From: Streptomyces diastaticus subsp. diastaticus
GTDB taxonomy: Bacteria > Actinomycetota > Actinomycetes > Streptomycetales > Streptomycetaceae
NCBI RefSeq assembly: GCF_011170125.1
Contig: NZ_BLLN01000005.1
Span: 2,294,001-2,358,000, forward strand
DNA length: 64,000 nucleotides
Reading direction: 5' to 3'
In this document: positions 34,252 through 43,480 of the stretch, piece by piece
Layout of the letters: each line of letters begins with the position of its first letter
Numbering within the stretch: the stretch's first letter is position 1
Translations under genes and position numbers: made by a program
Notes under the pieces: generated by a model
What the model saw: only the letters and a program-made list of their open reading frames with translations
Databases searched by the model: none
What the model was told of the DNA's origin: nothing

Positions 34252-34473
34252 GGAGCTGGAACCTCCGCGCTGTCTGGAAACGGACGGGGGGTCGTGCGGG
34301 TCCGTCGAGACTACGGGCCGAAGAGGGCGCCCGGTCACACGCGTCGGCCGGTTGTGGGGCAACTCACCTGGCGTGTCACCGGTTCGGAGTGCGGGGAAGG
34401 CCGGGGTTCGGGCGGTGTGCGGGCGGCGCGGGGCCCGGGCGTGGCGCGGCGGCGGGGGGCACGGACACGCGTG

Positions 34474-34502
34474 CGGCCGGGCTCCGCTGGGGAGCCCGGC
34501 CG
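34474..34502 (-). terminator. Terminator after cysM
   Basis: CGGCCGGGCTCC (34474-34485) pairs perfectly with GGAGCCCGGCCG (34491-34502) around a five-base loop, about 40 bases after the cysM stop. It should end the cysO-cysM transcript. Confidence 0.75.
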
Positions 34503-34540
34503 GGTGCGGGCGGGTCGGCCGACGGGCGGCCCGGGCGGGT

Positions 34541-35914
<1,374 letters not shown>

Positions 35915-36070
35915 TCAGCCCTGACAGATGGTGCTGGTGATCCGGCACAGGTCGACGTGCAGGCGCTGACTGGCCCCGCGTCCGAAGGCTCCCAGGAGGA
36001 GGGTGGAGGCGGCGCACAGTGCGATGGGCGCCGTGCCCTGCGTCCTGTCGCTCACGTCATGGGGAACCAT
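35915..36070 (-). CDS. Cysteine-type leader peptide upstream of cysO
   Basis: A short open frame of at most 51 codons ending in GASQRLHVDLCRITSTICQG. The R-x-HVDLCR-x-x-S-x-x-C wording is that of the putative leader peptides placed before sulfur-assimilation genes in actinobacteria, whose cysteine codons are thought to sense cysteine supply. It stops about 110 bases before cysO on the same strand. The ATG at 36068-36070 gives the longest sensible form; the true start may be further downstream, since no strong ribosome site is visible. Confidence 0.65.
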   Translation of the reverse strand: MVPHDVSDRTQGTAPIALCAASTLLLGAFGRGASQRLHVDLCRITSTICQG

Positions 36071-36200
36071 GCGGTCATCGTATCGATTCCCGCACGGTGT
36101 TCCGCAGCTCCGTCTTGACTGGCGGACGGTTTGCGGCCGCATGACGGACAGGCCGGAGGGCGCGGAAGGGCCGGCGCCTCCCGCGGCCTCCGGCCGGCCC

Positions 36201-36635
36201 TCAGTCGGCGGCCGGGTACTCGGCCACCAGCTGCACGTCTTCCTCCGTGATCTCGCCGTCCACGATCCGGAACGAGCGGAACTGGAACGGACCCGCGCCG
36301 TCCGTGTCGGCGGTCGAGACGAGGACGTAGTGGGCGTTGGGCTCGTTGGCGTACGTCACGTCGGTGCGGGACGGGTACGCCTCGGTGGCGGTGTGCGAGT
36401 GGTAGACGATCACCGGCTCCTCGTCCCGGTCGTCCAGTTCCCGGTAGAGCTTGAGCAGGTCCATCGAGTCGAACTCGTAGAACGTGGGGGACCTGGCGGC
36501 GTTGAGCATCGGGACGAACCGCTCGGGCCGGTCACTGCCCGCCGGGCCGGCCACGATGCCGCAGGCCTCGTCGGGATGGTCGGCGCGCGCGTGGGCGACG
36601 ATCTGGTCGTGGAGGGCCTGGGTCAGGGTCAGCAT
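36201..36635 (-). CDS. mec: Mec, JAMM-type CysO hydrolase
   Basis: A 144-residue zinc metallopeptidase of the Mov34/MPN/JAB family. The JAMM residues are in place: Glu23 in DEACGIV, then HSHTATEAYPSRTD with His79, His81, Ser89 and Asp92. In actinobacteria Mec releases cysteine from the CysO-Cys adduct, the last step of the CysO/CysM route. Here it could also trim the extra tail of CysO. It sits just upstream of the leader-cysO-cysM group on the same strand. ATG at 36633-36635. Confidence 0.93.
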   Translation of the reverse strand: MLTLTQALHDQIVAHARADHPDEACGIVAGPAGSDRPERFVPMLNAARSPTFYEFDSMDLLKLYRELDDRDEEPVIVYHSHTATEAYPSRTDVTYANEPNAHYVLVSTADTDGAGPFQFRSFRIVDGEITEEDVQLVAEYPAAD

Positions 36636-36653
36636 GGGCCCAGGATAAGCAGA

Positions 36654-36692
36654 CGGGCCCACCCGTACCGAGGGGTGGTACGGACGGGCCCG
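36654..36692 (-). terminator. Terminator between amino-acid permease and mec
   Basis: CGGGCCC-ac-CCGTACC pairs with GGTACGG-ac-GGGCCCG, giving two 7-bp helices in line around loop gaggggt. It lies about 45 bases after the permease stop and 20 before the mec start. Confidence 0.75.
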
Positions 36693-36735
36693 CATGGTGG
36701 ACACGAGGCTTCCGGCGCCTGGCCGGGCCGGGGTG

Positions 36736-38181
36736 TCAGCTCTTCGCGAACGACGCGTTCTGCGGGTCGCGGGCGCGCAGCACCCGGTAGGAGACGAGCA
36801 GGATCGCGGCCCACAGCGGGGCGCAGTACAGCGAGATCCGGGTGTCCGGGTCGATGCCCATCATCACGACGACCAGTGCGAGGAAGCAGAGCGCGAACCA
36901 GCTGGTGAACGGGGCTCCCGGCGCCCGGAAGGAGGAGACCGGCAGCTCGCCCCGGTCGGCCCTGGCCCGGTAGCGGATCTGGCAGACCAGGATCATGACC
37001 CAGGCCCACATGCCGGAGATGGTGGCGAAGGAGACCACGTAGTTGAAGGCCTCGCCGGGCCACTGGTAGTTGATCCAGACGCCGACCATCATCAGCGCCG
37101 CCGAGAAGCTGGTGCCGACCAGCGGGGTGCCGCTGCGGGTGAGGCGGGTGAAGAACTTCGGGCCCTGCCCGTTGAGGGCGAGGTCCCTCAGCATCCGGCC
37201 GGTGGAGTACATGCCGGAGTTGCAGGAGGAGAGCGCCGCGGTCAGCACGACGAAGTTGACGATGGCGGCGCCGACGCCGAGCCCCATCTTCTCGAAGGCC
37301 GCGACGAAGGGGCTGACACCCGGCTGGAACTCGGACCAGGGCACGACCGAGAGGATCATGACGAGCGCGCCGACGTAGAAGACGGCGATGCGCCACGGCA
37401 CGGTGTTGATCGCCTTGGGCAGCGTCTTCTCCGGGTCCTTGGACTCGCCCGCGGTGACGCCGACCAGCTCGACGGCGAGGAAGGCGAACATGACGATCTG
37501 GAGCGTCATCAGCGTGCCGCCGATGCCCTCCGGGAAGAAACCGCCCTGGTTCCACAGGTGGCCGACGGTCGCGGTGTCACCGGCGTCGGAGAAGCCGAGG
37601 GTGAGGATGCCGGCGCAGATCAGGATCATGCCGACGATGGCGGTGACCTTGACCATGGAGAACCAGAACTCCAGCTCCCCGAAGATCTTCACGGAGATCA
37701 GGTTGGCCCCGTAGAGGATGACCGTGAACAGCAGGGCCGACACCCATTGCGGGACGTCGAACCAGTACGTCATGTACTGGGCCGCCGCGGTCACCTCGGT
37801 GATGCCGGTGACCACCCAGAACAGCCAGTACGTCCAGCCGGTGACGAACCCGGCGAACGGACCGATGAACTCCCGCGCGTACTCCGAGAAGGACCCGGAG
37901 ACCGGCCGGTACATCAGCAGCTCGCCCAGGGCGCGCATGATGAAGAAGATGACGAGGCCCGCGATGGCGTAGGCCAGGATGAGGCTGGGGCCGGCCTTCG
38001 AGATGGCCTTCCCCGCGCCGAGGAAGAGGCCGGTGCCGATGGCGCCGCCGATGGCGATCATCTGGATCTGGCGGGCGCCGAGGCCCCGCTGGTATCCCTC
38101 GCCGCCGTGCGGCGAGGGCGGGCCGCCCCGCCCGGGGCCCGGCTCTCCGTCGCTGACGGTGTCGACCTGCGTCGAGGACAT
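36736..38181 (-). CDS. APC-family amino acid permease
   Basis: A 481-residue amino acid transporter of the AAT family (AnsP/GabP/CycA group) with twelve hydrophobic segments. The N-terminal signature is RQIQMIAIGGAIGTGLFLGAGKAISKAGPS, with the helix 1 GxG-type substrate site, followed by RALGELLMYRPVSGSFSEYAREFIGPFAGFVTGW. The block FAFLAVELVGVTAGESKDPEKTLPKAINTVPWRI in the middle is equally typical. It imports an amino acid with protons; asparagine, GABA or alanine/glycine are all possible. A Crp-like box lies 195 bases upstream (38376-38391). ATG 38179-38181. Confidence 0.92.
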   Translation of the reverse strand: MSSTQVDTVSDGEPGPGRGGPPSPHGGEGYQRGLGARQIQMIAIGGAIGTGLFLGAGKAISKAGPSLILAYAIAGLVIFFIMRALGELLMYRPVSGSFSEYAREFIGPFAGFVTGWTYWLFWVVTGITEVTAAAQYMTYWFDVPQWVSALLFTVILYGANLISVKIFGELEFWFSMVKVTAIVGMILICAGILTLGFSDAGDTATVGHLWNQGGFFPEGIGGTLMTLQIVMFAFLAVELVGVTAGESKDPEKTLPKAINTVPWRIAVFYVGALVMILSVVPWSEFQPGVSPFVAAFEKMGLGVGAAIVNFVVLTAALSSCNSGMYSTGRMLRDLALNGQGPKFFTRLTRSGTPLVGTSFSAALMMVGVWINYQWPGEAFNYVVSFATISGMWAWVMILVCQIRYRARADRGELPVSSFRAPGAPFTSWFALCFLALVVVMMGIDPDTRISLYCAPLWAAILLVSYRVLRARDPQNASFAKS

Positions 38182-38552
38182 GGTGGTGCGCCTTTCTCCG
38201 CCGGGCCGTGGCCTTCCGTCGGCCGTGGCCCGGGTCCCGATCCCCCCGGATGTGGATATGGAGTTCCGCCCGCCGGGGTCCGCCGGCGGAGGCGCCCCCA
38301 GGAGGACAGGGGTGGCGTCCGCGTGGGTGGTCGTGAAGGTCTACCACGCGGAAGCTTTCATTCCACTTGGCCGCCTGTGAGCCACACCACAAGCAGAAGG
38401 GGACATTCCGCTTGCTGGACGGCATAGGCGGCCGGGCCTTTGACGCCATCGTTATACGGATTTGGGCGTCCGTTGAGCGAACAGCGGGGCGGACCCGACA
38501 GCCTCCGGAAGGCGGCTCCGGACCCCCGGGAGCCGGGCGCCGCCTTGCGGGC
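38182..38552. promoter_or_regulatory. Intergenic region upstream of the permease (371 bp)
   Basis: This gap lies between the permease start and the stop of the next minus-strand gene. It is notably less GC-rich around 38340-38470 than its surroundings, as expected for a promoter region. TGTGAgccacaCCACA at 38376-38391 matches the Crp box TGTGA-N6-TCACA with one mismatch. No gene is supported in it. Confidence 0.35.
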
Positions 38553-39668
38553 TCAGCCTTGGTGGAGTACGCGGAACCGCCCCGGCTCCGCCGGGTCCCG
38601 GTCGGCCACCTGGACCGGCGGCCACACCCACTGCCGCACCCCGGTCCCCGCCACCCGCGAGAACCGGATCTCCCCCCGGGTGCCCGCGACCGCCCCGCCC
38701 TCCCAGGCCCGGACCACGTCCGCCCGCCCGGTCCCGTACGTCCGCAGCGCCTCGGCGAGGACAGCCACGGTGTCCCACCCCTCGCAGGCGACGAAGGAGG
38801 GCTCCTCCCCCAGCCGCGTCCGCAGCGCCTCCCCCACGCGGACGGCCTGCGGACCGGGCCGCTCCGGCAGGTAGCGCAGGAAGGGGACCCCGGAGCCGTC
38901 GGCGCCGAGCGCCGCGAGCCACCCCGGGAACTCCGGCTGCCCGGCCGGGGCCCCGATCAGCACCCCGTCGAGCCGCCGGTCTGCGCGGACGGCACGGACC
39001 AGCGGGACCGCCGGTTGCGGGGTCCCGGCGAGCAGCAGGAGCGCCGTGGCACCGTCCTCGGCCAGCGCGTCGCACAGTTCCCGGGGGGTGAGCGCGTCGG
39101 CGTCCAGCTCGGTGACGGTGCCGCCCCGCTGCCCGAGGTGGTCGCGGAGGACGCGGGTCCCGGCCTCCCAGTAGAGGCTCGCCTGCCGGGCCACGGCGAT
39201 CCGGCGGTGGCCCGCCGCGAGAAGGAAGCCGGCGTAGCTCCGCCAGCCGTGCGACTGGGCCGGGGCCAGCCGCGCGACCCACGCGGCCGGCTCCTCGGTG
39301 AGCGCGTCGAGCACCGCCGAGGAGCAGAGGAACGGCACCCCGAGCGCCTCGGCCCGGACGGCGGCGGCCCGGGCGACGACGCTGTGGTACTCCCCCGCCA
39401 CGGCGGCCACCCCGAGCCCCGCCAGCTCCTCGACGGCCGCCTCGGCCCGCCCCGGATCCGCCGCGGTGTCCCGCACCAGCAGTTCCAGCGGGCGCCCGCC
39501 GATCCCGCCGGCCGCGTTCACCTCCTCCACTCCCAGCTCGAGGCCGGCGAGCAGATGGCGGCCCGCCTCGGTCCAGCCGGGGCGGGTCAGGGGGACGAGG
39601 GCGCCGAGCGGAACGGGCGGCGGCCCGCTCTCGGTCGTGGCGTCGGACGGCGGTGGTGACGTGTGCAC
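38553..39668 (-). CDS. Periplasmic-binding-protein-like (Peripla_BP_6) protein without signal peptide
   Basis: A 371-residue protein with the fold of branched-chain amino-acid binding proteins. The opening VPLGALVPLTRPGWTEAGRHLLAGLELGVEEVNAAGGIGGRPLELLVRDTAADPGRA is the classic Peripla_BP_6 start, and EYHSVVARAAAVRAEALGVPFLCSSAV and the later WDTVAVLAEALRTYG fit. No signal peptide or lipobox precedes it: GTG at 39666-39668, after GGGAGGGG, gives HTSPPPSDATTESG directly. No transporter genes adjoin. It may be a cytosolic ligand sensor or an orphan binding protein whose export signal was lost. Confidence 0.75.
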   Translation of the reverse strand: MHTSPPPSDATTESGPPPVPLGALVPLTRPGWTEAGRHLLAGLELGVEEVNAAGGIGGRPLELLVRDTAADPGRAEAAVEELAGLGVAAVAGEYHSVVARAAAVRAEALGVPFLCSSAVLDALTEEPAAWVARLAPAQSHGWRSYAGFLLAAGHRRIAVARQASLYWEAGTRVLRDHLGQRGGTVTELDADALTPRELCDALAEDGATALLLLAGTPQPAVPLVRAVRADRRLDGVLIGAPAGQPEFPGWLAALGADGSGVPFLRYLPERPGPQAVRVGEALRTRLGEEPSFVACEGWDTVAVLAEALRTYGTGRADVVRAWEGGAVAGTRGEIRFSRVAGTGVRQWVWPPVQVADRDPAEPGRFRVLHQG

Positions 39669-39782
39669 GGGTGGGCCCCTCCCCTGGGAACGCGGTCGCG
39701 CGCCCCCTGGAGCGCGACCCTCCAGGCCATTGCAGCGGCATCGGGCGCGGGGTTCAACCGATGACGGCCGACCACCCCGCAC

Positions 39783-39803
39783 CCGGCGTCCGGCGTCCGG
39801 CGT
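39783..39803. repeat. 7-bp tandem repeat, three copies
   Basis: CCGGCGT is repeated three times head to tail in the short gap between the DUF2017 gene and the binding-protein-like gene. Probably simple sequence drift; no function suggested. Confidence 0.6.
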
Positions 39804-39813
39804 CCGGGGTGGT

Positions 39814-40416
39814 TCAGTCGCCCGCCATGAGCGTCTCGATCAGGCTCTCCTGGAGGCCCGCCAGCCACAGCTGGGCGATGACCATGGGTTTGCGCGGGTC
39901 GGAGTCCGGGAGCTGGAACAACTCGTCCGTGTCGGACTCGTCGCGCAGGTCCAGCCGGGCCGCGATGGCCAGGCGCAGATCGTTCAGGGCGCCGATCCAC
40001 TGGCGGGACTGGTCCGCGGTCAGTTCGACGATCCCGCCGCCCTCGCTGTCGACCGGGACGGCGTCGAGGGTGCGGACGACCAGCAGGGCGGATTCGCGTT
40101 TGGCGGCCCGCAGGTCGTTCTCGGTGAAGCGGCGGAACTCGGCCGACCGGGCCCGCAGCTCCTCGGCCTCCTGCGCGGTGGTGGCGGTGGCCGGGTCGGC
40201 GTACGCGTCGGGGAAGAGGCGGCGCAGGACCGGGTCGGTCGGCGCCTCGCTCGGGCCTTCGGCGAACAGCTCGGCGAGCGGGTCGTCGCCGAGGTGGTCG
40301 TCGCCGGGGCCGATCAGCTCCAGGAGCTGGACGGCGAGCGAGCGGATGATGGAGATCTCGACGGCGTCCAGCGCGGCCGCCGCGCCCTTCTCGGTGGAGT
40401 CGAAGTAGCCGGCCAT
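39814..40416 (-). CDS. DUF2017 family protein
   Basis: A 200-residue cytosolic protein of the DUF2017 family, found in actinobacteria directly after clpS. The conserved opening AVEISIIRSLAVQLLELIG and the later FTENDLRAAKRESALLVVRTLDAV and QSRQWIGALNDLRLAIAARL are visible; the rest is acidic and helical. Its ATG overlaps the clpS stop (ATGA), so the two are translationally coupled, suggesting a role tied to ClpS-directed proteolysis, though none is established that I know of. Confidence 0.88.
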   Translation of the reverse strand: MAGYFDSTEKGAAAALDAVEISIIRSLAVQLLELIGPGDDHLGDDPLAELFAEGPSEAPTDPVLRRLFPDAYADPATATTAQEAEELRARSAEFRRFTENDLRAAKRESALLVVRTLDAVPVDSEGGGIVELTADQSRQWIGALNDLRLAIAARLDLRDESDTDELFQLPDSDPRKPMVIAQLWLAGLQESLIETLMAGD

Positions 40417-40730
40417 CAGACGCGGTCCTGCTGGAGGGTGGCCCACAGCCCGTAGCCGTGCATGGCCTGCACGTCGCGCTCCATCTCTTCCCGGCTGCCA
40501 CTGGAGACGACGGCGCGCCCCTTGTGGTGGACGTCGAGCATCAGCTTGTTGGCCTTCTCCTTGGAGTACCCGAAGTACGCCTGGAACACGTAGGCGACAT
40601 AGCTCATCAGGTTCACCGGGTCGTTGTGGACGATGGTGACCCAGGGCAGGTCGGGTTCGGGTACGGCGAAGGTCTCCTCCGCCGCTGCGGGTTGCTCGAT
40701 CTCTGCGGGCGACACACTCACCCTGCCCAT
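40416..40730 (-). CDS. clpS: ATP-dependent Clp protease adaptor ClpS
   Basis: A 104-residue adaptor that delivers N-degron substrates to ClpC/ClpAP. The substrate-pocket block [22 protein letters not shown] (about residues 28-50), [41 protein letters not shown] are the standard ClpS sequence. The first 27 residues are a flexible acidic arm. ATG at 40728-40730 was chosen; a GTG three codons on is possible. It is divergent from pncB and coupled to DUF2017. Confidence 0.96.
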   Translation of the reverse strand: MGRVSVSPAEIEQPAAAEETFAVPEPDLPWVTIVHNDPVNLMSYVAYVFQAYFGYSKEKANKLMLDVHHKGRAVVSSGSREEMERDVQAMHGYGLWATLQQDRV

Positions 40731-40902
40731 GCTGCCATCCGGGGCGCGCAAGCGCACAAACGGCGGGGCCCGCGAGGTTCCGCGCCGCACGGGTGGGCCT
40801 CGGCCCCGGAAATCGTCATACTGACGCTAAGTGCGGTAGCATCCAGCCGTGCCCGCCGCTGTGGCGGTCGTCGGCCGCACCCGGAAATGCGAGGTTGTCC
40901 CC

Positions 40903-42297
40903 GTGAGCACTGCGGAATCCAGGAACACGGCACCCGGTGACCGGCCGGCCCGGACCGGCGAGGACGCGCTGCGCCTGCCGGTCGAGGTGCCGTCCACGGC
41001 CCTGTTCACCGACCACTACGAGCTGACGATGCTCCAGGCGGCCCTGCGCGCCGGGACGGCCGACCGCCCGTGCGTCTTCGAGGTCTTCACCCGCAAGCTC
41101 CCCGAGGGCCGCCGGTACGGCGTGCTGGCCGGGGTCGGCCGGGTGCTGGACGCCGTCGAGCACTTCCGCTTCGAACCCGCCCAGCTCGACCACCTGCGGA
41201 CCCACGGCGTCGTCGACGAGGCCACCCTCGACTACCTGGCCGGCTACCGCTTCAGCGGCGACATCCTCGGCTACCCGGAGGGTGAGGTGTACTTCCCCGG
41301 CTCGCCGGTGCTGCGGGTCGAGGGCACCTTCGCGGAGTGCGTGCTGCTGGAGACGGTGATCCTCTCCATCCTCAACCACGACTCGGCCATCGCCGCGGCC
41401 GCCTCCCGGATGTCCTCGGCGGCCGCCGGGCGCCCGCTGATCGAGATGGGGGCGCGCCGCACCCACGAACTGGCGGCGGTGGCCGCCTCCCGGGCCGCCT
41501 ACATCGGCGGCTTCACCACCACCTCGGACCTGGCGGCCGGGTTCCGCTACGCCATCCCGACCACCGGGACCAGCGCCCACGCCTTCACCCTGCTGCACGA
41601 CAACGAGCGGGACGCCTTCGAGGCCCAGGTCGCCGCGCTCGGCCGCGACACGACCCTGCTGGTCGACACCTACGACGTGCGGGAGGCGGTGCGGACCGCC
41701 GTCGAGGTGGCCGGGCCGGAGCTGGGGGCGGTCCGGATCGACTCCGGGGACCTGCTGCTCGTCGCCCACCGGGTCCGCGACCAGCTCGACCGGCTCGGCG
41801 CCCGCGACACCCGCATCGTCGTCACCTCCGACCTGGACGAGTACGCCATCGCCTCGCTGGCCGCCGCGCCGGTGGACGCGTACGGGGTCGGCACCCAGCT
41901 GGTGACCGGCAGCGGACACCCGACCTGCTCGATGGTCTACAAGCTGGTGGCGCGGGCCCGCTCGACCGAGCCCGGGGCGCCGCTGGAGCCGGTGGCGAAG
42001 AAGTCGCTGGGCGGGAAGACCTCACTGGGCGGGCGCAAGTGGGCGGCGCGGCGCCGTGACGCCGAGGGCGTGGCCGAGGCCGAGGTGGTCGGGACCGGGC
42101 CGGTCCCGGCGGAGCTGGCCGAGGCCCAGCTGCTGGTGGAGCTGGTGCGCGACGGCGAGGTGGTCGGGCGCGAGCCGATGGACGTGGCACGCGAGCGGCA
42201 CGCCGCCGCCCGGGCCGCCCTGCCGCTCTCCGCCACCCAGCTCTCCAAGGGCGAGCCGGTCATCCCCACCGAGTACCTCGCTCCGCGGACGGGCTGA
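40903..42297 (+). CDS. pncB: Nicotinate phosphoribosyltransferase
   Basis: A 464-residue enzyme of NAD salvage that joins nicotinate to PRPP, forming nicotinate mononucleotide. Recognisable blocks are ALFTDHYELTMLQAAL at the N-terminus, EGTFAECVLLETVILSILNHDS, GARRTHELAAVAASRAAYIGGFTTTS, GTSAHAFTLLHDNE with the catalytic histidine, AVRIDSGDLLLVAHRVRDQLD and GVGTQLVTGSGHPTCSMVYKLV. The GTG at 40903 follows GAGG and removes a non-conserved upstream stretch. It is followed 109 bases later by pncA in the same direction, so nicotinamide can be taken to NaMN by the pair. Confidence 0.96.
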   Translation: MSTAESRNTAPGDRPARTGEDALRLPVEVPSTALFTDHYELTMLQAALRAGTADRPCVFEVFTRKLPEGRRYGVLAGVGRVLDAVEHFRFEPAQLDHLRTHGVVDEATLDYLAGYRFSGDILGYPEGEVYFPGSPVLRVEGTFAECVLLETVILSILNHDSAIAAAASRMSSAAAGRPLIEMGARRTHELAAVAASRAAYIGGFTTTSDLAAGFRYAIPTTGTSAHAFTLLHDNERDAFEAQVAALGRDTTLLVDTYDVREAVRTAVEVAGPELGAVRIDSGDLLLVAHRVRDQLDRLGARDTRIVVTSDLDEYAIASLAAAPVDAYGVGTQLVTGSGHPTCSMVYKLVARARSTEPGAPLEPVAKKSLGGKTSLGGRKWAARRRDAEGVAEAEVVGTGPVPAELAEAQLLVELVRDGEVVGREPMDVARERHAAARAALPLSATQLSKGEPVIPTEYLAPRTG

Positions 42298-42406
42298 CCC
42301 CCGCCGGCCCCTGCCGTACGGGACCGCCGGTGCCTAGGCTCGGCAGTGTGAGCCGCCCGGCCCCGCCCGCACCCTCCGTATCCGCAACGCCATCGAAGGA
42401 CACGCC

Positions 42407-42997
42407 ATGCGCCGCGCACTGATCGTCGTCGACGTCCAGAACGACTTCTGCGAGGGCGGCAGCCTCGCCGTCACCGGCGGAGCCGAGGTGGCCGCCGCGA
42501 TAACCGAGCACCTCGACGGTCCCGGACGGGAGCTGTACGACCACGTCGTCGCCACCCGCGACCACCACGTGGACCCGGGCGACCACTTCTCGGCCCGGCC
42601 CGACTTCCGCGACTCCTGGCCGCCGCACTGCGTGGCCGGGACCGAGGGGGCCGGCTTCCACCCCGCCTTCGCGCCCGCCCTCGCCTCGGGCGCGGTCGAG
42701 GCCGTCTTCGACAAGGGGGCGTACACGGCCGCCTACAGCGGGTTCGAGGGGACCGACGAGAACGGGGTCGGTCTCGCCGACTGGCTCGGCGCCCGGGGGG
42801 TCACCGACGTCGACGTGGTCGGGCTCGCCACCGACCACTGCGTGCGGGCCACGGCGCTGGACGCGCTCTCCGCCGGGTTCGGCACCCGGGTCCTTCTGGA
42901 CCTCGCGGCGGGGGTCGCCCCCGACACGGTCGCGGCGGCCGTCGCCGAGCTCCGGGAGGCCGGGGTCTCCCTCGCCGGGGAGGCGGGGCGGGACTGA
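42407..42997 (+). CDS. pncA: Nicotinamidase (isochorismatase family)
   Basis: A 196-residue amidase that hydrolyses nicotinamide to nicotinate, and also activates pyrazinamide in mycobacteria. The catalytic triad is visible: Asp9 in IVVDVQNDF, Lys103 in VFDKGAY and Cys145 in TDHCVRATA. The metal site is in TRDHHVDPGDHFSA (Asp52, His54, His60). The downstream position after pncB in the same orientation supports the role. ATG at 42407. Confidence 0.95.
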   Translation: MRRALIVVDVQNDFCEGGSLAVTGGAEVAAAITEHLDGPGRELYDHVVATRDHHVDPGDHFSARPDFRDSWPPHCVAGTEGAGFHPAFAPALASGAVEAVFDKGAYTAAYSGFEGTDENGVGLADWLGARGVTDVDVVGLATDHCVRATALDALSAGFGTRVLLDLAAGVAPDTVAAAVAELREAGVSLAGEAGRD

Positions 42998-43022
42998 ACC
43001 GGAACGGCCGCGCGGACGGCCG

Positions 43023-43358
43023 TCAGGCGAGCAGCGCCCGGATGGGACGCCAGAGCTCGGGAGGCCGGGAGACGGCCACGTCTCCGGCCGAGGGGGCGGC
43101 GGCGCGCCATATGAGGCCGTCGGGGTGGTGCAGGACGGCCGTGACCTCGTCCGGTGTGGGAGGCGCCGCGTTCCCCCGGAGGTAGACGGCACGCAGGCCG
43201 AGGTTGCGGAGCCGGGTCAGGGCCCGGGCCCTGTTCTTGGCATGGACGAGCACCCGCACCCGCTGCTCCCCCTGCCCGGACACGGGCAGGGGCGCGGGGA
43301 GACTCAGCGCGACGACCACGCTACCCCCCGGCATCCGGACAAATCCACCTGCGGCCAT
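43023..43358 (-). CDS. Conserved small protein, function unknown
   Basis: A 111-residue basic protein without signal peptide or membrane segment. It reads VRVLVHAKNRARALTRLRNLGLRAVYLRGNAAPPTPDEVTAVLHHPDGLIWR, a plausible small alpha/beta domain. The sequence has normal coding character and ends 25 bases after the pncA stop, convergent with it. I recognise a conserved Streptomyces hypothetical but no function. ATG at 43356-43358. Confidence 0.7.
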   Translation of the reverse strand: MAAGGFVRMPGGSVVVALSLPAPLPVSGQGEQRVRVLVHAKNRARALTRLRNLGLRAVYLRGNAAPPTPDEVTAVLHHPDGLIWRAAAPSAGDVAVSRPPELWRPIRALLA

Positions 43359-43420
43359 CCCTCAGCTCACCCCCGTGAGAAGTCGTGTCAATAAGACGGT
43401 CACGGGTGCATCTAAGCGCG

Positions 43421-43454
43421 ATCGGCCGCCGCCCGCTAGAGGGCGACGGCCGAT
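43421..43454 (-). terminator. Terminator after the M6 protease gene
   Basis: ATCGGCCG with CGGCCGAT, continued inside by CGCCC/GGGCG after a one-base bulge, forms a strong hairpin with loop gctaga about 27 bases after the protease stop. Confidence 0.75.
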
Positions 43455-43480
43455 ACGTCTGTGACCTGCGGCTTCGCGGG

